Positions 54,130-63,519 are shown, counted from the first letter of the stretch. The stretch: DNA of 64,000 nucleotides from Flavobacterium laiguense (GCF_003097655.1 NZ_QCZH01000014.1:28034-92033); one strand, 5' to 3'. Program-made: numbers and translations. Notes: generated by a model not told the origin, from the sequence alone.

Positions 54130-55173
54130 CTAGGCTTCTTTATTGGCCAATTGTCCGCAGGCGGCATCTATATCTTTACCTCGGCTTCGTCTTACTTTCA
54201 CAACAATTCCGGAGGACTCTAATGCTTTTATATAGGCATTTATAGATTCTTCTGAGGCTTGTTGAAATTCTCCATCATCAATTGGATTGTACTCTATTAG
54301 GTTGACCTTGCAAGGAACGTATTTACAAAATTTCACTAGGGCATCAATAGAAGCTTTGTTATCATTGATATCTTTCCACACCACATATTCATACGATATT
54401 TTACTTTTTGTTTTTCGGTACCAATATTCTAATGACTCTCTTAAATCAGCTAAAGGAAAATTCTCGCTAAAAGGCATAATTCGAGAACGGATTTCATCAA
54501 TTGCAGAGTGCAAAGAAACTGCCAACTTGAATTTAACATCATCATCTGCCAATTTTTTAATCATTTTTGGCACACCCGAAGTCGAAACCATAATCCTTTT
54601 CGGAGACATTCCCAATCCTTCGGGAGAGGTAATCATTTCAATCGCCTTCAAAACATTATTATAATTCATAAGCGGCTCACCCATTCCCATAAAAACAATA
54701 TTCGACAGCGGATGATTGTAATACAGCCTACTCTCTTTATCTATAGCGATTACTTGATCGTAAATTTCAGCAGGTTCTAGATTTCGCATACGTTTCAATC
54801 GAGCCGTTGCACAAAAATTACAATCCAAACTACACCCTACTTGACTCGATACACAAGCAGTAGTTCTGGTAGCAGTAGGTATTAAAACACTCTCCACCAC
54901 TAAACCATCGTGCAAACGAACCGCATTTTTAACCGTTCCGTCTTCACTACGCTGCATCGTATCTACTTTGATGTGATTGATCACAAAATGTTCTTCTAGC
55001 ATCGTACGAGTAGTTTTGGCCACATTCGTCATATCCTCAAAACTGTGCGCTCCTTTACTCCACAACCATTCATAGACTTGATTCCCACGAAAAGCTTTAT
55101 CTCCATTGGTTACAAAAAAATCTCTCAATTGGTCTTTGGATAGTGCTCGTATGTCTTTTTTCTCAATTTGCAT
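54130..55173 (-). CDS. rlmN: Dual-specificity 23S rRNA/tRNA adenine-C2 methyltransferase RlmN
   Basis: RlmN is a radical-SAM enzyme that methylates A2503 of 23S rRNA and A37 of some tRNAs. The 347-residue protein has the cluster-binding CxxxCxxC at Cys114, Cys118 and Cys121 (GCSLDCNFC), the GMGEPLMNY motif, and the conserved C-terminal catalytic cysteine in DIDAACGQL. An exact TAAATTTG box ends 4 bases before the ATG, but no -33 TTG is at the right distance. It is a single-gene unit. Confidence 0.97.
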   Translation of the reverse strand: MQIEKKDIRALSKDQLRDFFVTNGDKAFRGNQVYEWLWSKGAHSFEDMTNVAKTTRTMLEEHFVINHIKVDTMQRSEDGTVKNAVRLHDGLVVESVLIPTATRTTACVSSQVGCSLDCNFCATARLKRMRNLEPAEIYDQVIAIDKESRLYYNHPLSNIVFMGMGEPLMNYNNVLKAIEMITSPEGLGMSPKRIMVSTSGVPKMIKKLADDDVKFKLAVSLHSAIDEIRSRIMPFSENFPLADLRESLEYWYRKTKSKISYEYVVWKDINDNKASIDALVKFCKYVPCKVNLIEYNPIDDGEFQQASEESINAYIKALESSGIVVKVRRSRGKDIDAACGQLANKEA

Positions 55174-55321
55174 GGTGCAAATTTAATGACAATTTGTTGA
55201 ATTGTTGTTTTGATAGCAAAATTTTAAGAATAAGTAAGCTAAAAAAACCATTCCTACCTTATATACTCCCTACCTTATATAGAAATTTGTAACTTTACCC
55301 GAAATTTCAACAACCCACAAA

Positions 55322-55963
55322 ATGCATTTTATTTCCCAAGATTTAGAAGATTATATTGAGCAACATTCTGAAAAAGAACCCCCATTACTGGCGGCTTTAA
55401 ACAAAGAAACCTATCAAAAAATATTGTTGCCTAGAATGCTGAGTGGTCATTTTCAGGGGCGGGTTTTGAGTATGTTGTCTAAATTGATCCGACCTATGAA
55501 TATCCTGGAAATCGGGACTTACACGGGTTACTCGGCTTTGTGTTTGTGCGAAGGCATGCAGGAAAACGGACAATTGCACACGATAGACATCAAGGAAGAG
55601 TTGGTCGATTTTCAACGCAAGCATTTTGACAAATCTCCTTGGGGGAAACAGATTGTACAACATTTGGGAGAAGCTGTGGATATCATCCCAAATCTAGATC
55701 TAAAATTTGATTTGGTTTTTATCGATGCCGACAAAGAAAACTACCTTAACTATTTTGAATTGATTCTGCCAAAAATGAATAAAGGTGGCATCATTTTATC
55801 GGATAATGTATTGTGGAGCGGCAAAGTTCTGGAACCAATACACCCGAATGACATCAGCACCAAAATACTGGTAGAATACAATCAATTACTTAAAGACGAC
55901 CCGAGAGTAGAAACGGTTTTATTACCTATTCGAGATGGATTGACGGTTAGTAGGGTGATTTAA
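55322..55963 (+). CDS. SAM-dependent O-methyltransferase
   Basis: A 213-residue class I methyltransferase of the caffeoyl-CoA/catechol O-methyltransferase type (YrrM-like). SAM motif I is ILEIGTYTGYSALCLCEGM. A later acidic motif is LVFIDADKENYLNYFELIL, with the metal-binding Asp and Asn positions, followed by SDNVLWSGKV. The natural substrate is unknown; close relatives modify catechols or tRNA wobble uridine. It diverges from rlmN and is followed by a repeat-filled gap of 155 bases. Confidence 0.9.
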   Translation: MHFISQDLEDYIEQHSEKEPPLLAALNKETYQKILLPRMLSGHFQGRVLSMLSKLIRPMNILEIGTYTGYSALCLCEGMQENGQLHTIDIKEELVDFQRKHFDKSPWGKQIVQHLGEAVDIIPNLDLKFDLVFIDADKENYLNYFELILPKMNKGGIILSDNVLWSGKVLEPIHPNDISTKILVEYNQLLKDDPRVETVLLPIRDGLTVSRVI

Positions 55964-56118
55964 GATTGCAGATTTTTGATTAACGATTTTTGATTTACTG
56001 CCGATCTATAGCAACTTGCAAAGCATTTCTAAAATTAAAAAACGCAACAAAATCACTCTAAAACAGACGATTTTTTTCCTCAACGAAATCTTAAATCGTT
56101 AATCTACAATCAAAAATC

Positions 56119-56679
56119 TTAAATCCTTTTTCTTTTAATTGCCCATTGGTAGGCTTTGTAAATGGCAAAACCGGTTAAGAATCCGCATAAATATCCTGTA
56201 AGAATGTCTAAAGGATAATGCAAGCCTAAGTAAATCCTACTGTAAGCAAAGATTAACGGCCATAGAAACAATAAACCGAAGTATCTGAATTCGTTCTTAA
56301 AGTTAAGATATAAAAAAGTTGCCACCGCCATGGTATTGGCTGCGTGTCCGGAGAAAAAACTAAAAGAAGTACGCACTTGAACGACTCTAATAAAAGTGTT
56401 AATTTCGGGATTGTTACAAGGTCTTAACCTTTGGAATGTATATTTGAATAGATTGGTAATTTGGTCTGTAGCTGTTATCAAAAAGGCAACAAAAAGCAAC
56501 AAAAACAAAGTTTGCTTTACTCCTAATTTTTTATAAATAAGATAAAATAAGAGCAGAAAAAATGGAGTCCAATAAAACTGTTTGGTTATAATAAGCCAAA
56601 GCCCATCATAGTTTTCAGATCCTAAGCTGTTGAGATAAATAAATAATTGGGTATCTAGAGCAAGTATTTTTTCGAGCAT
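56119..56679 (-). CDS. PAP2 family membrane phosphatase
   Basis: A 186-residue inner-membrane phosphatase, likely on undecaprenyl diphosphate or another lipid phosphate. The three acid-phosphatase motifs are present: KYTFQRLRP (KxxxxxxRP), FFSGHAAN (xSGH) and SRIYLGLHYPLDI (SRxxxxxHxxxD). There are about five membrane segments. Its ATG overlaps the TatA-like gene end by one base, so the two are probably translated together. Confidence 0.9.
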   Translation of the reverse strand: MLEKILALDTQLFIYLNSLGSENYDGLWLIITKQFYWTPFFLLLFYLIYKKLGVKQTLFLLLFVAFLITATDQITNLFKYTFQRLRPCNNPEINTFIRVVQVRTSFSFFSGHAANTMAVATFLYLNFKNEFRYFGLLFLWPLIFAYSRIYLGLHYPLDILTGYLCGFLTGFAIYKAYQWAIKRKRI

Positions 56680-57077
56680 TACATTTGGCGTTTTATAGGC
56701 CCTGTTAGATCATCTAAAAGAGATGCTGCATCAGGAGTCGTTGTGCCACTTAGTAAACTATCTTTGGTTTTATTGACTTCGGAAGTGAATGTATCCGTAA
56801 TTCCGCTGAATGTATTGGACGTTTCGCCTAAAAGATTTGTTTTTACTTTATCAATTTCGGAATTAACATTACCTGTTAAGTCATTCAAGGTTTTTTGATC
56901 AAAACCATTGGCTTCGGCTCCTTTTTGAATTTCACTTTTGAGATCATTGGTAGCGTTTTTGAGTTGCGCCATAGCTTTCCCCATAGTCCTTGCCATTTCT
57001 GGCACCTTGTCTGAACCGAAAAGCATCAAAACTATAAACATAATAAAAACTAATTCGCCTCCTCCTATTCCAAACAT
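56679..57077 (-). CDS. Twin-arginine translocase subunit TatA/TatB family
   Basis: A pore-forming or receptor subunit of the twin-arginine pathway that exports folded proteins. The 132-residue protein begins MFGIGGGELVFIMFIVLMLFGSDKVPEMARTMGKAM, combining an N-terminal membrane helix, the FG hinge and the amphipathic helix. The charged tail is longer than in typical TatA (~90 aa), so it could be the TatA/E or TatB type. An exact TATCTTTG box on its strand (57106-57099) may be the -7 promoter element. tatC is not in this window. Confidence 0.88.
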   Translation of the reverse strand: MFGIGGGELVFIMFIVLMLFGSDKVPEMARTMGKAMAQLKNATNDLKSEIQKGAEANGFDQKTLNDLTGNVNSEIDKVKTNLLGETSNTFSGITDTFTSEVNKTKDSLLSGTTTPDAASLLDDLTGPIKRQM

Positions 57078-57150
57078 AATTTTTGTGTTTTAATGTGACA
57101 AAGATATTAAATTTTAAAACTTTGTCTTTTAAAATTGTCTTAAAAAGAAC

Positions 57151-57204
57151 AAAGATGCTAAGTTTCAATCCCGATAGCTATCGGGATAGGAACTTAGCAT
57201 CTTT
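57151..57204. repeat. Composite hairpin: palindrome nested inside an inverted repeat (copy 5)
   Basis: The 20-bp perfect palindrome ATCCCGATAGCTATCGGGAT (57168-57187) is nested inside arms AAAGATGCTAAGTT (57151-57164) and AACTTAGCATCTTT (57191-57204). It lies downstream of the M1 peptidase on its strand and probably ends that transcript. Confidence 0.7.
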
Positions 57205-57229
57205 GTAACTTAGTCTCTTCTCCTTAAAA

Positions 57230-59473
57230 TTAATCGAACTTTGATTTCACTTCTACTTTTGGCCATGAATTATTGGTCACATCAATATCAGCTGTTTCTA
57301 GTTTTGGATCGATTTGAATTTGTTTTATTGCTTTAGTGGTAGCATACACTTTCTTAGCCGTTTCGTTATTTTGTCTCCAAATCTGTGCAGGGTATTTATA
57401 ATTATCTACCGTTCCGTCTTCATAGGTAATTTGAACAATAATAGGCATTGGCATTCCACCTGGTTTATTGAATTCTACCTCATAGAAATACTTTGGGTTT
57501 TTCAAGTTTCCTTTTTCTGCAGGAGCAATATTTTTATCTACATAATCTGAAAGTAATGCTACTTCTTCTATTTTTAAAGATTTCTTCGAAGATGGATCCA
57601 ATTCTGGGTTATCCCCAGCAATTAAATACACGAATGGACCTTTTTCCTGTCCAAAACGACCTTTTCTTACTTTAGCCTCTTTCAAAGCAAGTGTTGGTGT
57701 TTCGGTAACATAATATTGCTTTACCTCGTTAATACCGATATCTACAAAGTCTGTCGAGTAAAACCAACCTCTAAAAAACCAATCTAAATCGACTGCCGAA
57801 GCATCTTCCATCGTTCTAAAAAAATCTTCAGGTGTTGGGTGTTTGAATTTCCATCTGTTGGCATATACCTTAAAAGCATAATCAAACAACTCTCTTCCCA
57901 TAATAGTTTCTCTAAGAATATTAAGTCCCGTAGCTGGTTTCCCGTAGGCGTTATTCCCAAATTGAATGATATTTTCGGAGTTAGACATAATCGGTTCCAA
58001 GAATTTTTGATCGCCACTCATATAAGGAACAATATTTTTTGCCGGCCCACGTCTTGAAGGGTAATTGGTTCCCAATTCTTGTTCAGCCATATACTCCATA
58101 AAAGAGTTCAAACCCTCGTCCATCCATGTCCATTGACGCTCATCCGAATTGACAATCATAGGAAAAAAATTGTGTCCTACTTCATGAACCACAACACCTA
58201 TCATCCCGTTTTTAATTTGCTCGCTAGTCACTCCATTCGCATCTGGACGTCCGTAATTCCAGCAAATCATAGGGTATTCCATTCCTTGATCTTCTGCCGA
58301 AACAGAAACCGCTTTTGGATATGGATAATCAAATGTATGTGAAGAATAACTTTTTAACGTATGTGCTACTGTCATTGTAGACGTTTCTCCCCAAAGTGGA
58401 TTCGCTTCTTTAGGATAAACCGATTCGGCCATTACTACTTTGCTGCTCAATTGAACCGCCATTGCATCATAAATGAATTTTCTTGAAGTCGCTATTCCAA
58501 AATCCCTAACGTTTTTAGCACTGAATTTCCAAGTTTTCTTTTTATCCGAGAATCCTTTTTCAGCAGCTTCAGCTTCGGCTTGAGTTACAATAACCACAGG
58601 CTTATCAAATGATTTTTGAGCCAATTCGTATCTTTTTACCTGTTCAGCCGTAAAGACTTCGCTTCTGTTCATTAACTCTCCCGTTGCATCCATAATATGG
58701 TCTGCAGGAACGGTAATATTTACATCAAAATTCCCGAAAGGCAGCGCAAATTCACCACCACCCCAAAATTGCATGTTTTGCCAACCTTCTACATCATTAT
58801 ACACTGCCATTCTTGGGTAAAATTGTGCTATAACGTACAATCTATTGCCTTCTTTTTCGAATAACTCATAACCGGAACGCCCACCGTCTTGTTGGTAATT
58901 ATTGATGTTATACCACCATTTGATAGAAAAAGAAAGACTCGTTCCAGGCTTCATTGGCGTAGCCAAATTGATGCGCATCATGGTTTGATTGACAGTATAA
59001 GACATTGGACTTCCCTTAGCATCTTTTACATATTCTATATTAAAACCACGATCCAATCCTTGTTTCAAATATTCATTGGCAAATTTTGCAACAGGCAAAA
59101 CAGCTTCTATTTTCTCATTTTCGACTAATGGAGACTGAGAATTTTTGGCCGCTTGATTTTGATCCAATTGTATCCATAAATACTCCAAACTGTCAGGAGA
59201 ATTATTATGGTACGTTATTGTTTCAGAACCACTTAATTTTGCGTTTTTATCATCAAGTTCTATGTCAATTTTATAATCGGCTTGTTGTTGGTAATAGGCT
59301 GGGCCTGGAGCTCCAGATGCGGTACGAAACATATTGGGAGTTGCCAACAAATCATACATTTGACTGAATTTATTGGTGTCATATTTACCCGGCTGCTTTA
59401 CAGTTGGTGTAACTACTTTTTCTTGTGCCAATAAAATTGTTGGAAGAATAAATAATAATGAAAATTTTCTCAT
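57230..59473 (-). CDS. Secreted M1 family metallopeptidase
   Basis: A 747-residue zinc aminopeptidase-like enzyme with a signal peptide (1-16, ending LLAQ-EK). The zinc motif HEVGH is at 430-434 with the third ligand Glu453 (WTWMDEGLNSFMEY). The exopeptidase motif reads GMEYP (398-402) in place of GAMEN, a known variation. The N-terminal beta region (~60-280) and the extended C-terminal part (~590-747) fit the M1 layout. It lies 66 bases downstream of a DUF6702 gene, a pairing common in flavobacteria. Confidence 0.92.
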   Translation of the reverse strand: MRKFSLLFILPTILLAQEKVVTPTVKQPGKYDTNKFSQMYDLLATPNMFRTASGAPGPAYYQQQADYKIDIELDDKNAKLSGSETITYHNNSPDSLEYLWIQLDQNQAAKNSQSPLVENEKIEAVLPVAKFANEYLKQGLDRGFNIEYVKDAKGSPMSYTVNQTMMRINLATPMKPGTSLSFSIKWWYNINNYQQDGGRSGYELFEKEGNRLYVIAQFYPRMAVYNDVEGWQNMQFWGGGEFALPFGNFDVNITVPADHIMDATGELMNRSEVFTAEQVKRYELAQKSFDKPVVIVTQAEAEAAEKGFSDKKKTWKFSAKNVRDFGIATSRKFIYDAMAVQLSSKVVMAESVYPKEANPLWGETSTMTVAHTLKSYSSHTFDYPYPKAVSVSAEDQGMEYPMICWNYGRPDANGVTSEQIKNGMIGVVVHEVGHNFFPMIVNSDERQWTWMDEGLNSFMEYMAEQELGTNYPSRRGPAKNIVPYMSGDQKFLEPIMSNSENIIQFGNNAYGKPATGLNILRETIMGRELFDYAFKVYANRWKFKHPTPEDFFRTMEDASAVDLDWFFRGWFYSTDFVDIGINEVKQYYVTETPTLALKEAKVRKGRFGQEKGPFVYLIAGDNPELDPSSKKSLKIEEVALLSDYVDKNIAPAEKGNLKNPKYFYEVEFNKPGGMPMPIIVQITYEDGTVDNYKYPAQIWRQNNETAKKVYATTKAIKQIQIDPKLETADIDVTNNSWPKVEVKSKFD

Positions 59474-59539
59474 ATACTAGCGTTCGAGTTGTTTTTAGGC
59501 CGTGAAAATAACAATTTTAAATAGAATTGTTAATATCCC

Positions 59540-60043
59540 TCAATACTTTAACACTTGTTTAGTATAAGTCTCTGTAAAAAGAAAGCTTTTTTTGGTTTCA
59601 AATACAGCTAGATGTATGATATTTTGCTGTTCTGCAAAACAATCAATTAGTACCGAATTATGAATTTCGAGTGTGTTTATTTTTGAAATTTCTTTGATAT
59701 TCAAATAACAAACGAGTACATCTCCATCCATTTCTTTACTCAAAAAATTCATGGTTTTGGGTTGTCCATTTACTTTAATAGAGAAATTTTCGGCAAGGTA
59801 TTTTTTTAATAAACCGACATCTTCAACTGACTCTTTATCGGTTCCTAAAAAGGTTTTTTTATTGTATTTTTTTGCTAAAGCACCATTGAAGTCATCCAGA
59901 AAAATACGGGAAGTAATTTGAAGCATTTTCTTTTCGGGTGCAAAATTAATTTGATAAATCGCCATATAAAACTTATGCACAGCAAAACTGCTTAACGACA
60001 TCAAAAAGAACCCTAAAAGCCCATAAATTATTACCTTTTTCAT
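59540..60043 (-). CDS. DUF6702 family exported protein
   Basis: A 167-residue protein with a signal peptide (1-20) followed by the family start VHKFYMAIYQINFAPEKKML. The middle is QITSRIFLDDFNGALAKKYN, then the VDVGLLKKYLAENFSIKVNG-like region (DVGLLKKYLAENFSIKVNG in this protein), and it ends with FVLFTETYTKQVLKY-like sequence (SFLFTETYTKQVLKY). No catalytic motif was seen. It overlaps the preceding paralogous gene by 4 bases and precedes the M1 peptidase, which suggests a chaperone or accessory role for that secreted enzyme. That is inference. Confidence 0.82.
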   Translation of the reverse strand: MKKVIIYGLLGFFLMSLSSFAVHKFYMAIYQINFAPEKKMLQITSRIFLDDFNGALAKKYNKKTFLGTDKESVEDVGLLKKYLAENFSIKVNGQPKTMNFLSKEMDGDVLVCYLNIKEISKINTLEIHNSVLIDCFAEQQNIIHLAVFETKKSFLFTETYTKQVLKY

Positions 60044-60795
60044 TTTTCAAAAGTAGTAATATTTTTGAACTCCTCGTTTTTTGTTATTAAAAAATCCATG
60101 ATGTCGAATTGTTTGCTTGTGCTGACAAACGTTTTAGACTTCGGATCGTTTTCGCAAAAAAGAAGAAATAAACCTATCTCATCATCATCCAGTTTTAGAG
60201 TGTTGGTAAAAAAAGAATAACTAACACTTTTCATCGCTATGGATGTAAAACCCATATCCGAAACAAAATCGGTTTTATTAGGATTGGTTTTTTTCAAATT
60301 TTTAAAAACCATATTATAAACTCGAATGCAATCTATCCCATTATCACCTGTGCCCGTTGGCATCATTAAAGGATTTTCCGGTGAAGACAACGCATCATCA
60401 TAATATTGTGTATCAACAATACTTTGAGTGTTTCCAAATTCGGGTGGTGACCCTTTTTTGGCATGAACCACCACTTCTATCAATTGACGGGCAATTGCCT
60501 GAAGATTGACTCTAAAAAAAGAAGAGGAAATATCCTTTTCGGTAAGTACTATTTTTTTGCTCTTAAATCCTAAACTGGAAAAAACTAAGGTGTCTTTTGC
60601 TTTTACCAAAATACTAAAATAGCCTTTCTGGTCTATAATAGATCCCGTTTTGGCATTTACATTAAAAACCAACCCATTTTCTATTGCGATAGAATCATTT
60701 ACAACCCTACCGTGCAATGATTTTCTGGTCAGGATTTGACCCAAACAAACTTGACAACACATCAACAAAATAAGGATTCCTATTTTACTTTTCAT
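60040..60795 (-). CDS. Exported carboxypeptidase-like regulatory-domain protein (paralog 3)
   Basis: A 251-residue protein with a signal peptide (1-19). An N-terminal carboxypeptidase-regulatory-like beta-sandwich is present (~22-95: SLHGRVVNDSIAIENGLVFN, FSILVKAKDTLVFSSLGFKS), as in the N-termini of TonB receptors. The C-terminal half is family-specific, with EIGLFLLFCENDPKSK and FDIMDFLITKN. It is the third of three tandem relatives: its N-terminus is close to paralog 2 (SLHG, NDSIA, ENG, SKKxVLT) and both share the FCE and MDFLITKN blocks. No catalytic motif; the function is unknown. Confidence 0.8.
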   Translation of the reverse strand: MKSKIGILILLMCCQVCLGQILTRKSLHGRVVNDSIAIENGLVFNVNAKTGSIIDQKGYFSILVKAKDTLVFSSLGFKSKKIVLTEKDISSSFFRVNLQAIARQLIEVVVHAKKGSPPEFGNTQSIVDTQYYDDALSSPENPLMMPTGTGDNGIDCIRVYNMVFKNLKKTNPNKTDFVSDMGFTSIAMKSVSYSFFTNTLKLDDDEIGLFLLFCENDPKSKTFVSTSKQFDIMDFLITKNEEFKNITTFEK

Positions 60796-60968
60796 TTGTG
60801 ATCTTTTAAAATTTAATAAAAAACACCAACTATTAAAATTGGTATTTTTGAATCTATTAAATTTACAACTTTATTTGATTCAATAATCTATGACTATGTG
60901 TTATTTTTTATGAAAATTTTCAGGAATTAAAAGTGTCAAAATCAGAAATTGAAAATCTATTGAATGCC

Positions 60969-61712
60969 TTATTTAGACTGAAGTAACTTTTTGAAAGCAA
61001 TATTTTTAGTAATCAAAAAATCCATCATCTGAAAGGTATTATTCGAATTCAATATTTTCTTTGCATTTTCATCTGCTTCACAAAAAATCAAGAAAAGAGC
61101 CACTTCCTCGTCCTTAAGTTTTAAGGTGTTTTTAAAAAATTCTGGCTTAAAATCCCTTTGCACTTTCTCCATAAAAATTTCATCTGGCAAAGTAGACAGT
61201 TTTTTCCCATTCTTTTTTTTGAACAAACCACCAATCAACGTAAATATTTCGCCAAAATCAGCTCCATTCTCAATTCCGTAATAAGGCATGGTTCTATTTA
61301 TTGGAGAAGACTGAGCATCATCCATAAACTTCATCCCTAAAATTTCTTTTGAACTCAAAATTTTGGGGGTAATTTGTTTTCTTACAACAACTTCTTTTAA
61401 CTGATTGTTGAACAACTCTGTTTTTACAACAAATAGCCTTTGTTTAAAATCCATATCAGTTAAAACCATTTTCTTTGATTTTAAAGCCAAACTAGTAAGT
61501 AACAAAGTGTCTTTTGGCATGGCCATTATATCAAAAAAACCATTGGCACCAATAAAAGTGGTCGTTTTTGAATTTAAATTAAACACGTAGCCGTTTTCTA
61601 CAGCAATAGAATCATTGATTACTTGTCCATGCAAGGATTGCCTTAATTGCGTTTGCCCAAAACAAAAATGACTTAACAAAAACAAAATAACGACACCCAA
61701 TCTATTTCCCAT
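60969..61712 (-). CDS. Exported carboxypeptidase-like regulatory-domain protein (paralog 2)
   Basis: A 247-residue protein with a signal peptide (1-19, ending CFG-QT). The N-terminal beta-sandwich reads SLHGQVINDSIAVENGYVFN and SKKMVLTDMDF, nearly the same pattern as the downstream paralog. The C-terminal half contains DEVALFLIFCEADENAKK and FQMMDFLITKN. A 173-base gap with no recognised feature separates it from paralog 3. It overlaps paralog 1 by 11 bases, so those two are translationally coupled. The function is unknown. Confidence 0.8.
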   Translation of the reverse strand: MGNRLGVVILFLLSHFCFGQTQLRQSLHGQVINDSIAVENGYVFNLNSKTTTFIGANGFFDIMAMPKDTLLLTSLALKSKKMVLTDMDFKQRLFVVKTELFNNQLKEVVVRKQITPKILSSKEILGMKFMDDAQSSPINRTMPYYGIENGADFGEIFTLIGGLFKKKNGKKLSTLPDEIFMEKVQRDFKPEFFKNTLKLKDEEVALFLIFCEADENAKKILNSNNTFQMMDFLITKNIAFKKLLQSK

Positions 61713-62454
61713 AAACCCTTTTTTGATTATAATTAGATGCCAGACCCACGATCAAAAACATACTCATGGTCTTGTTTTTTGATTGCAAAGAACTAGCAAA
61801 GCCAGCATCTTCTACACAATAATATTGAAAACCCTTGATGAGTTCTTCAGGTATTTTTAAGGTTTCGATATAATATTTGTCTTCAAAAAGGTATTCTAAT
61901 TTTGCCCTCAAAACTTCTTTTTTCTCGAGTTCCACTTCTTTTTTGAGCATTTTGGTTCTGCCCGAGAAATAATTCAACAGCGCATCTGTAGGAGTAGAAG
62001 TAGCCGTGTATACTTTCCTTTCAGCTGGGGTTAACTTTATTTGGCCCCGAGGGATTATTCCTAAATTCTCGGCACTTATTTCAGAATTTCCATTAATAAT
62101 TACTTCCTTCAATTCTACACTTGTAGCCGTCATATTCACGACAATGCTACCCAATTTGAATTCTTGTTTGTTTATGATTTTTCGCAAAGACTCATAATCA
62201 GCCGCGGAGAAACTCAGAACATCTCCTTCCTTTGCCACAATAGAGAAATTACCATATTGATCTGAAATCGAATTAATTTTACTGGAAGTATTAATGATAT
62301 TTATCCCTTCCAGAGGAATAGCCTCTGACATTATTTGCCCCTTAACCCATTTTTCCAATCCCGCTTGTGCAGATAAAAATTGGGCAAAAAAAAGAAAAAT
62401 AATAAGAAGGGTAATGTTGTTTTTCACAAGCTGATTTTTTGGTTTTAGAACCAT
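61702..62454 (-). CDS. Exported carboxypeptidase-like regulatory-domain protein (paralog 1)
   Basis: A 250-residue protein with a signal peptide after a short basic start (NNITLLIIFLFFAQFLSAQ). The N-terminal regulatory-like domain reads KWVKGQIMSEAIPLEGINII and ISDQYGNFSIVAKEGDVLSF. It is the most divergent of the three tandem relatives, lacking the exact NDSIA and MDFLITKN blocks, but it shares the overall layout and the C-terminal FQYYCVED region in place of LFCE. It is first of the trio, 9 bases after a small exported protein. Confidence 0.78.
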   Translation of the reverse strand: MVLKPKNQLVKNNITLLIIFLFFAQFLSAQAGLEKWVKGQIMSEAIPLEGINIINTSSKINSISDQYGNFSIVAKEGDVLSFSAADYESLRKIINKQEFKLGSIVVNMTATSVELKEVIINGNSEISAENLGIIPRGQIKLTPAERKVYTATSTPTDALLNYFSGRTKMLKKEVELEKKEVLRAKLEYLFEDKYYIETLKIPEELIKGFQYYCVEDAGFASSLQSKNKTMSMFLIVGLASNYNQKRVYGK

Positions 62455-62463
62455 TTCTAATTA

Positions 62464-62661
62464 TTAAGCTATAATTGTCTGATTTTTTTTAATTGTTTTC
62501 AGTTCCTTTTTGGCTTCGCATTTTTCAACATGATTTTCCTTTTCAGTATAAACCTTTAAAATTTCCTTATCCTTTTGCTCGTCACAAACAGTTATTTGCG
62601 ACACTATTTGCATCGTAATTAAAACCAAAAACTGAATCAAGCATACAATAACTTTTGTCAT
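62464..62661 (-). CDS. Small exported protein (65 aa), hypothetical
   Basis: A 65-residue frame with an N-terminal hydrophobic segment (VIVCLIQFLVLITMQIVS), then a short Lys/Glu-rich domain with two Cys (TVCDEQKDK, HVEKCEAKKEL). It immediately precedes the three paralogs on the same strand, 9 bases before the first, so it is probably the first gene of that operon. A near-consensus TACTTTTA box lies ~20 bases upstream on its strand. No family was recognised. Confidence 0.55.
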   Translation of the reverse strand: MTKVIVCLIQFLVLITMQIVSQITVCDEQKDKEILKVYTEKENHVEKCEAKKELKTIKKNQTIIA

Positions 62662-62811
62662 GATTTATCATTTGTAAAATGTAAAAGTATCCTAATCTCT
62701 TCCAAATTAATTACTAATGGTTTGGTAAAAATTTGTTAATTAAAAATTTACCCTCCTCTTTTAAAAAGTTTCATTTTATATCTTTACACTAAACTTATTT
62801 ACTTAAATGAA

Positions 62812-63519
62812 ATGAAAAATTGCATTATCGCCAGTACCTCAACTCTTCCTGGAGGAGAGTATCTAGAATATTTATTACCCGAATTAAGTTTGCATTTTCA
62901 AGATTGCAAAAAAATTCTTTTCATCCCTTTTTCAAGACCCAGTGGCATTACTCATGAAGAATACACCGCTAAAGTTGCTTTGGCTTTCGCCAAAATAAAT
63001 AAAACGGTCCAAGGACTTCATGAATACGAAAACCCTGAGGAAGCTATTCAAAAAGCGGAAGGCATTTTTACAGGGGGAGGCAATACTTTTTTATTGGTTA
63101 CACAATTGTATAAAAATAAAATCATGGACGTTTTAGCCGAAACCGTTAAAGCAGGAACTCCCTATTTGGGTACTAGCGCAGGAAGCAACATTTGCGGATT
63201 AACGATGCAAACTACCAATGACATGCCTATTGTTTACCCACCCAGCTTTCAAACGTTAGGATTGATACCATTTAATTTGAATGCGCATTATTTAGACCCA
63301 GACGACCAGTCCAAACATATGGGAGAAACCAGAGAAACCAGGATAAAGGAATTTCATGCTTTCAATTCGTTACCGGTTTTAGGATTAAGAGAAGGAAGTT
63401 GGCTAGACGTAAAAGGAGAAAAAATCACTTTAAAAGGAAATTTACAAGCGCGTCTTTTTAGACAAAATCAAGAAGCTAAAGAATTAGAAAGCGGAAGCGA
63501 TTTAAGCGATTTGAAATAA
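62812..63519 (+). CDS. pepE: Dipeptidase E (alpha-aspartyl dipeptidase, S51)
   Basis: PepE hydrolyses dipeptides with N-terminal aspartate. The 235-residue protein has the S51 catalytic triad at positions matching E. coli PepE plus two: Ser122 (LGTSAGSNICG), Asp137 (TTNDMPIV) and His159 (LNAHYLDPDD). The GGGNTFLL oxyanion region is at ~88-95. The fold is class I glutamine-amidotransferase-like. It is a single-gene unit transcribed away from the small exported protein gene. Confidence 0.95.
   Translation: MKNCIIASTSTLPGGEYLEYLLPELSLHFQDCKKILFIPFSRPSGITHEEYTAKVALAFAKINKTVQGLHEYENPEEAIQKAEGIFTGGGNTFLLVTQLYKNKIMDVLAETVKAGTPYLGTSAGSNICGLTMQTTNDMPIVYPPSFQTLGLIPFNLNAHYLDPDDQSKHMGETRETRIKEFHAFNSLPVLGLREGSWLDVKGEKITLKGNLQARLFRQNQEAKELESGSDLSDLK

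Noticed and set aside
55178..55185. TAAATTTG as a firm rlmN promoter
   Set aside because: No TTG lies 17-23 bases upstream on the minus strand, so it is mentioned only as a comparison.
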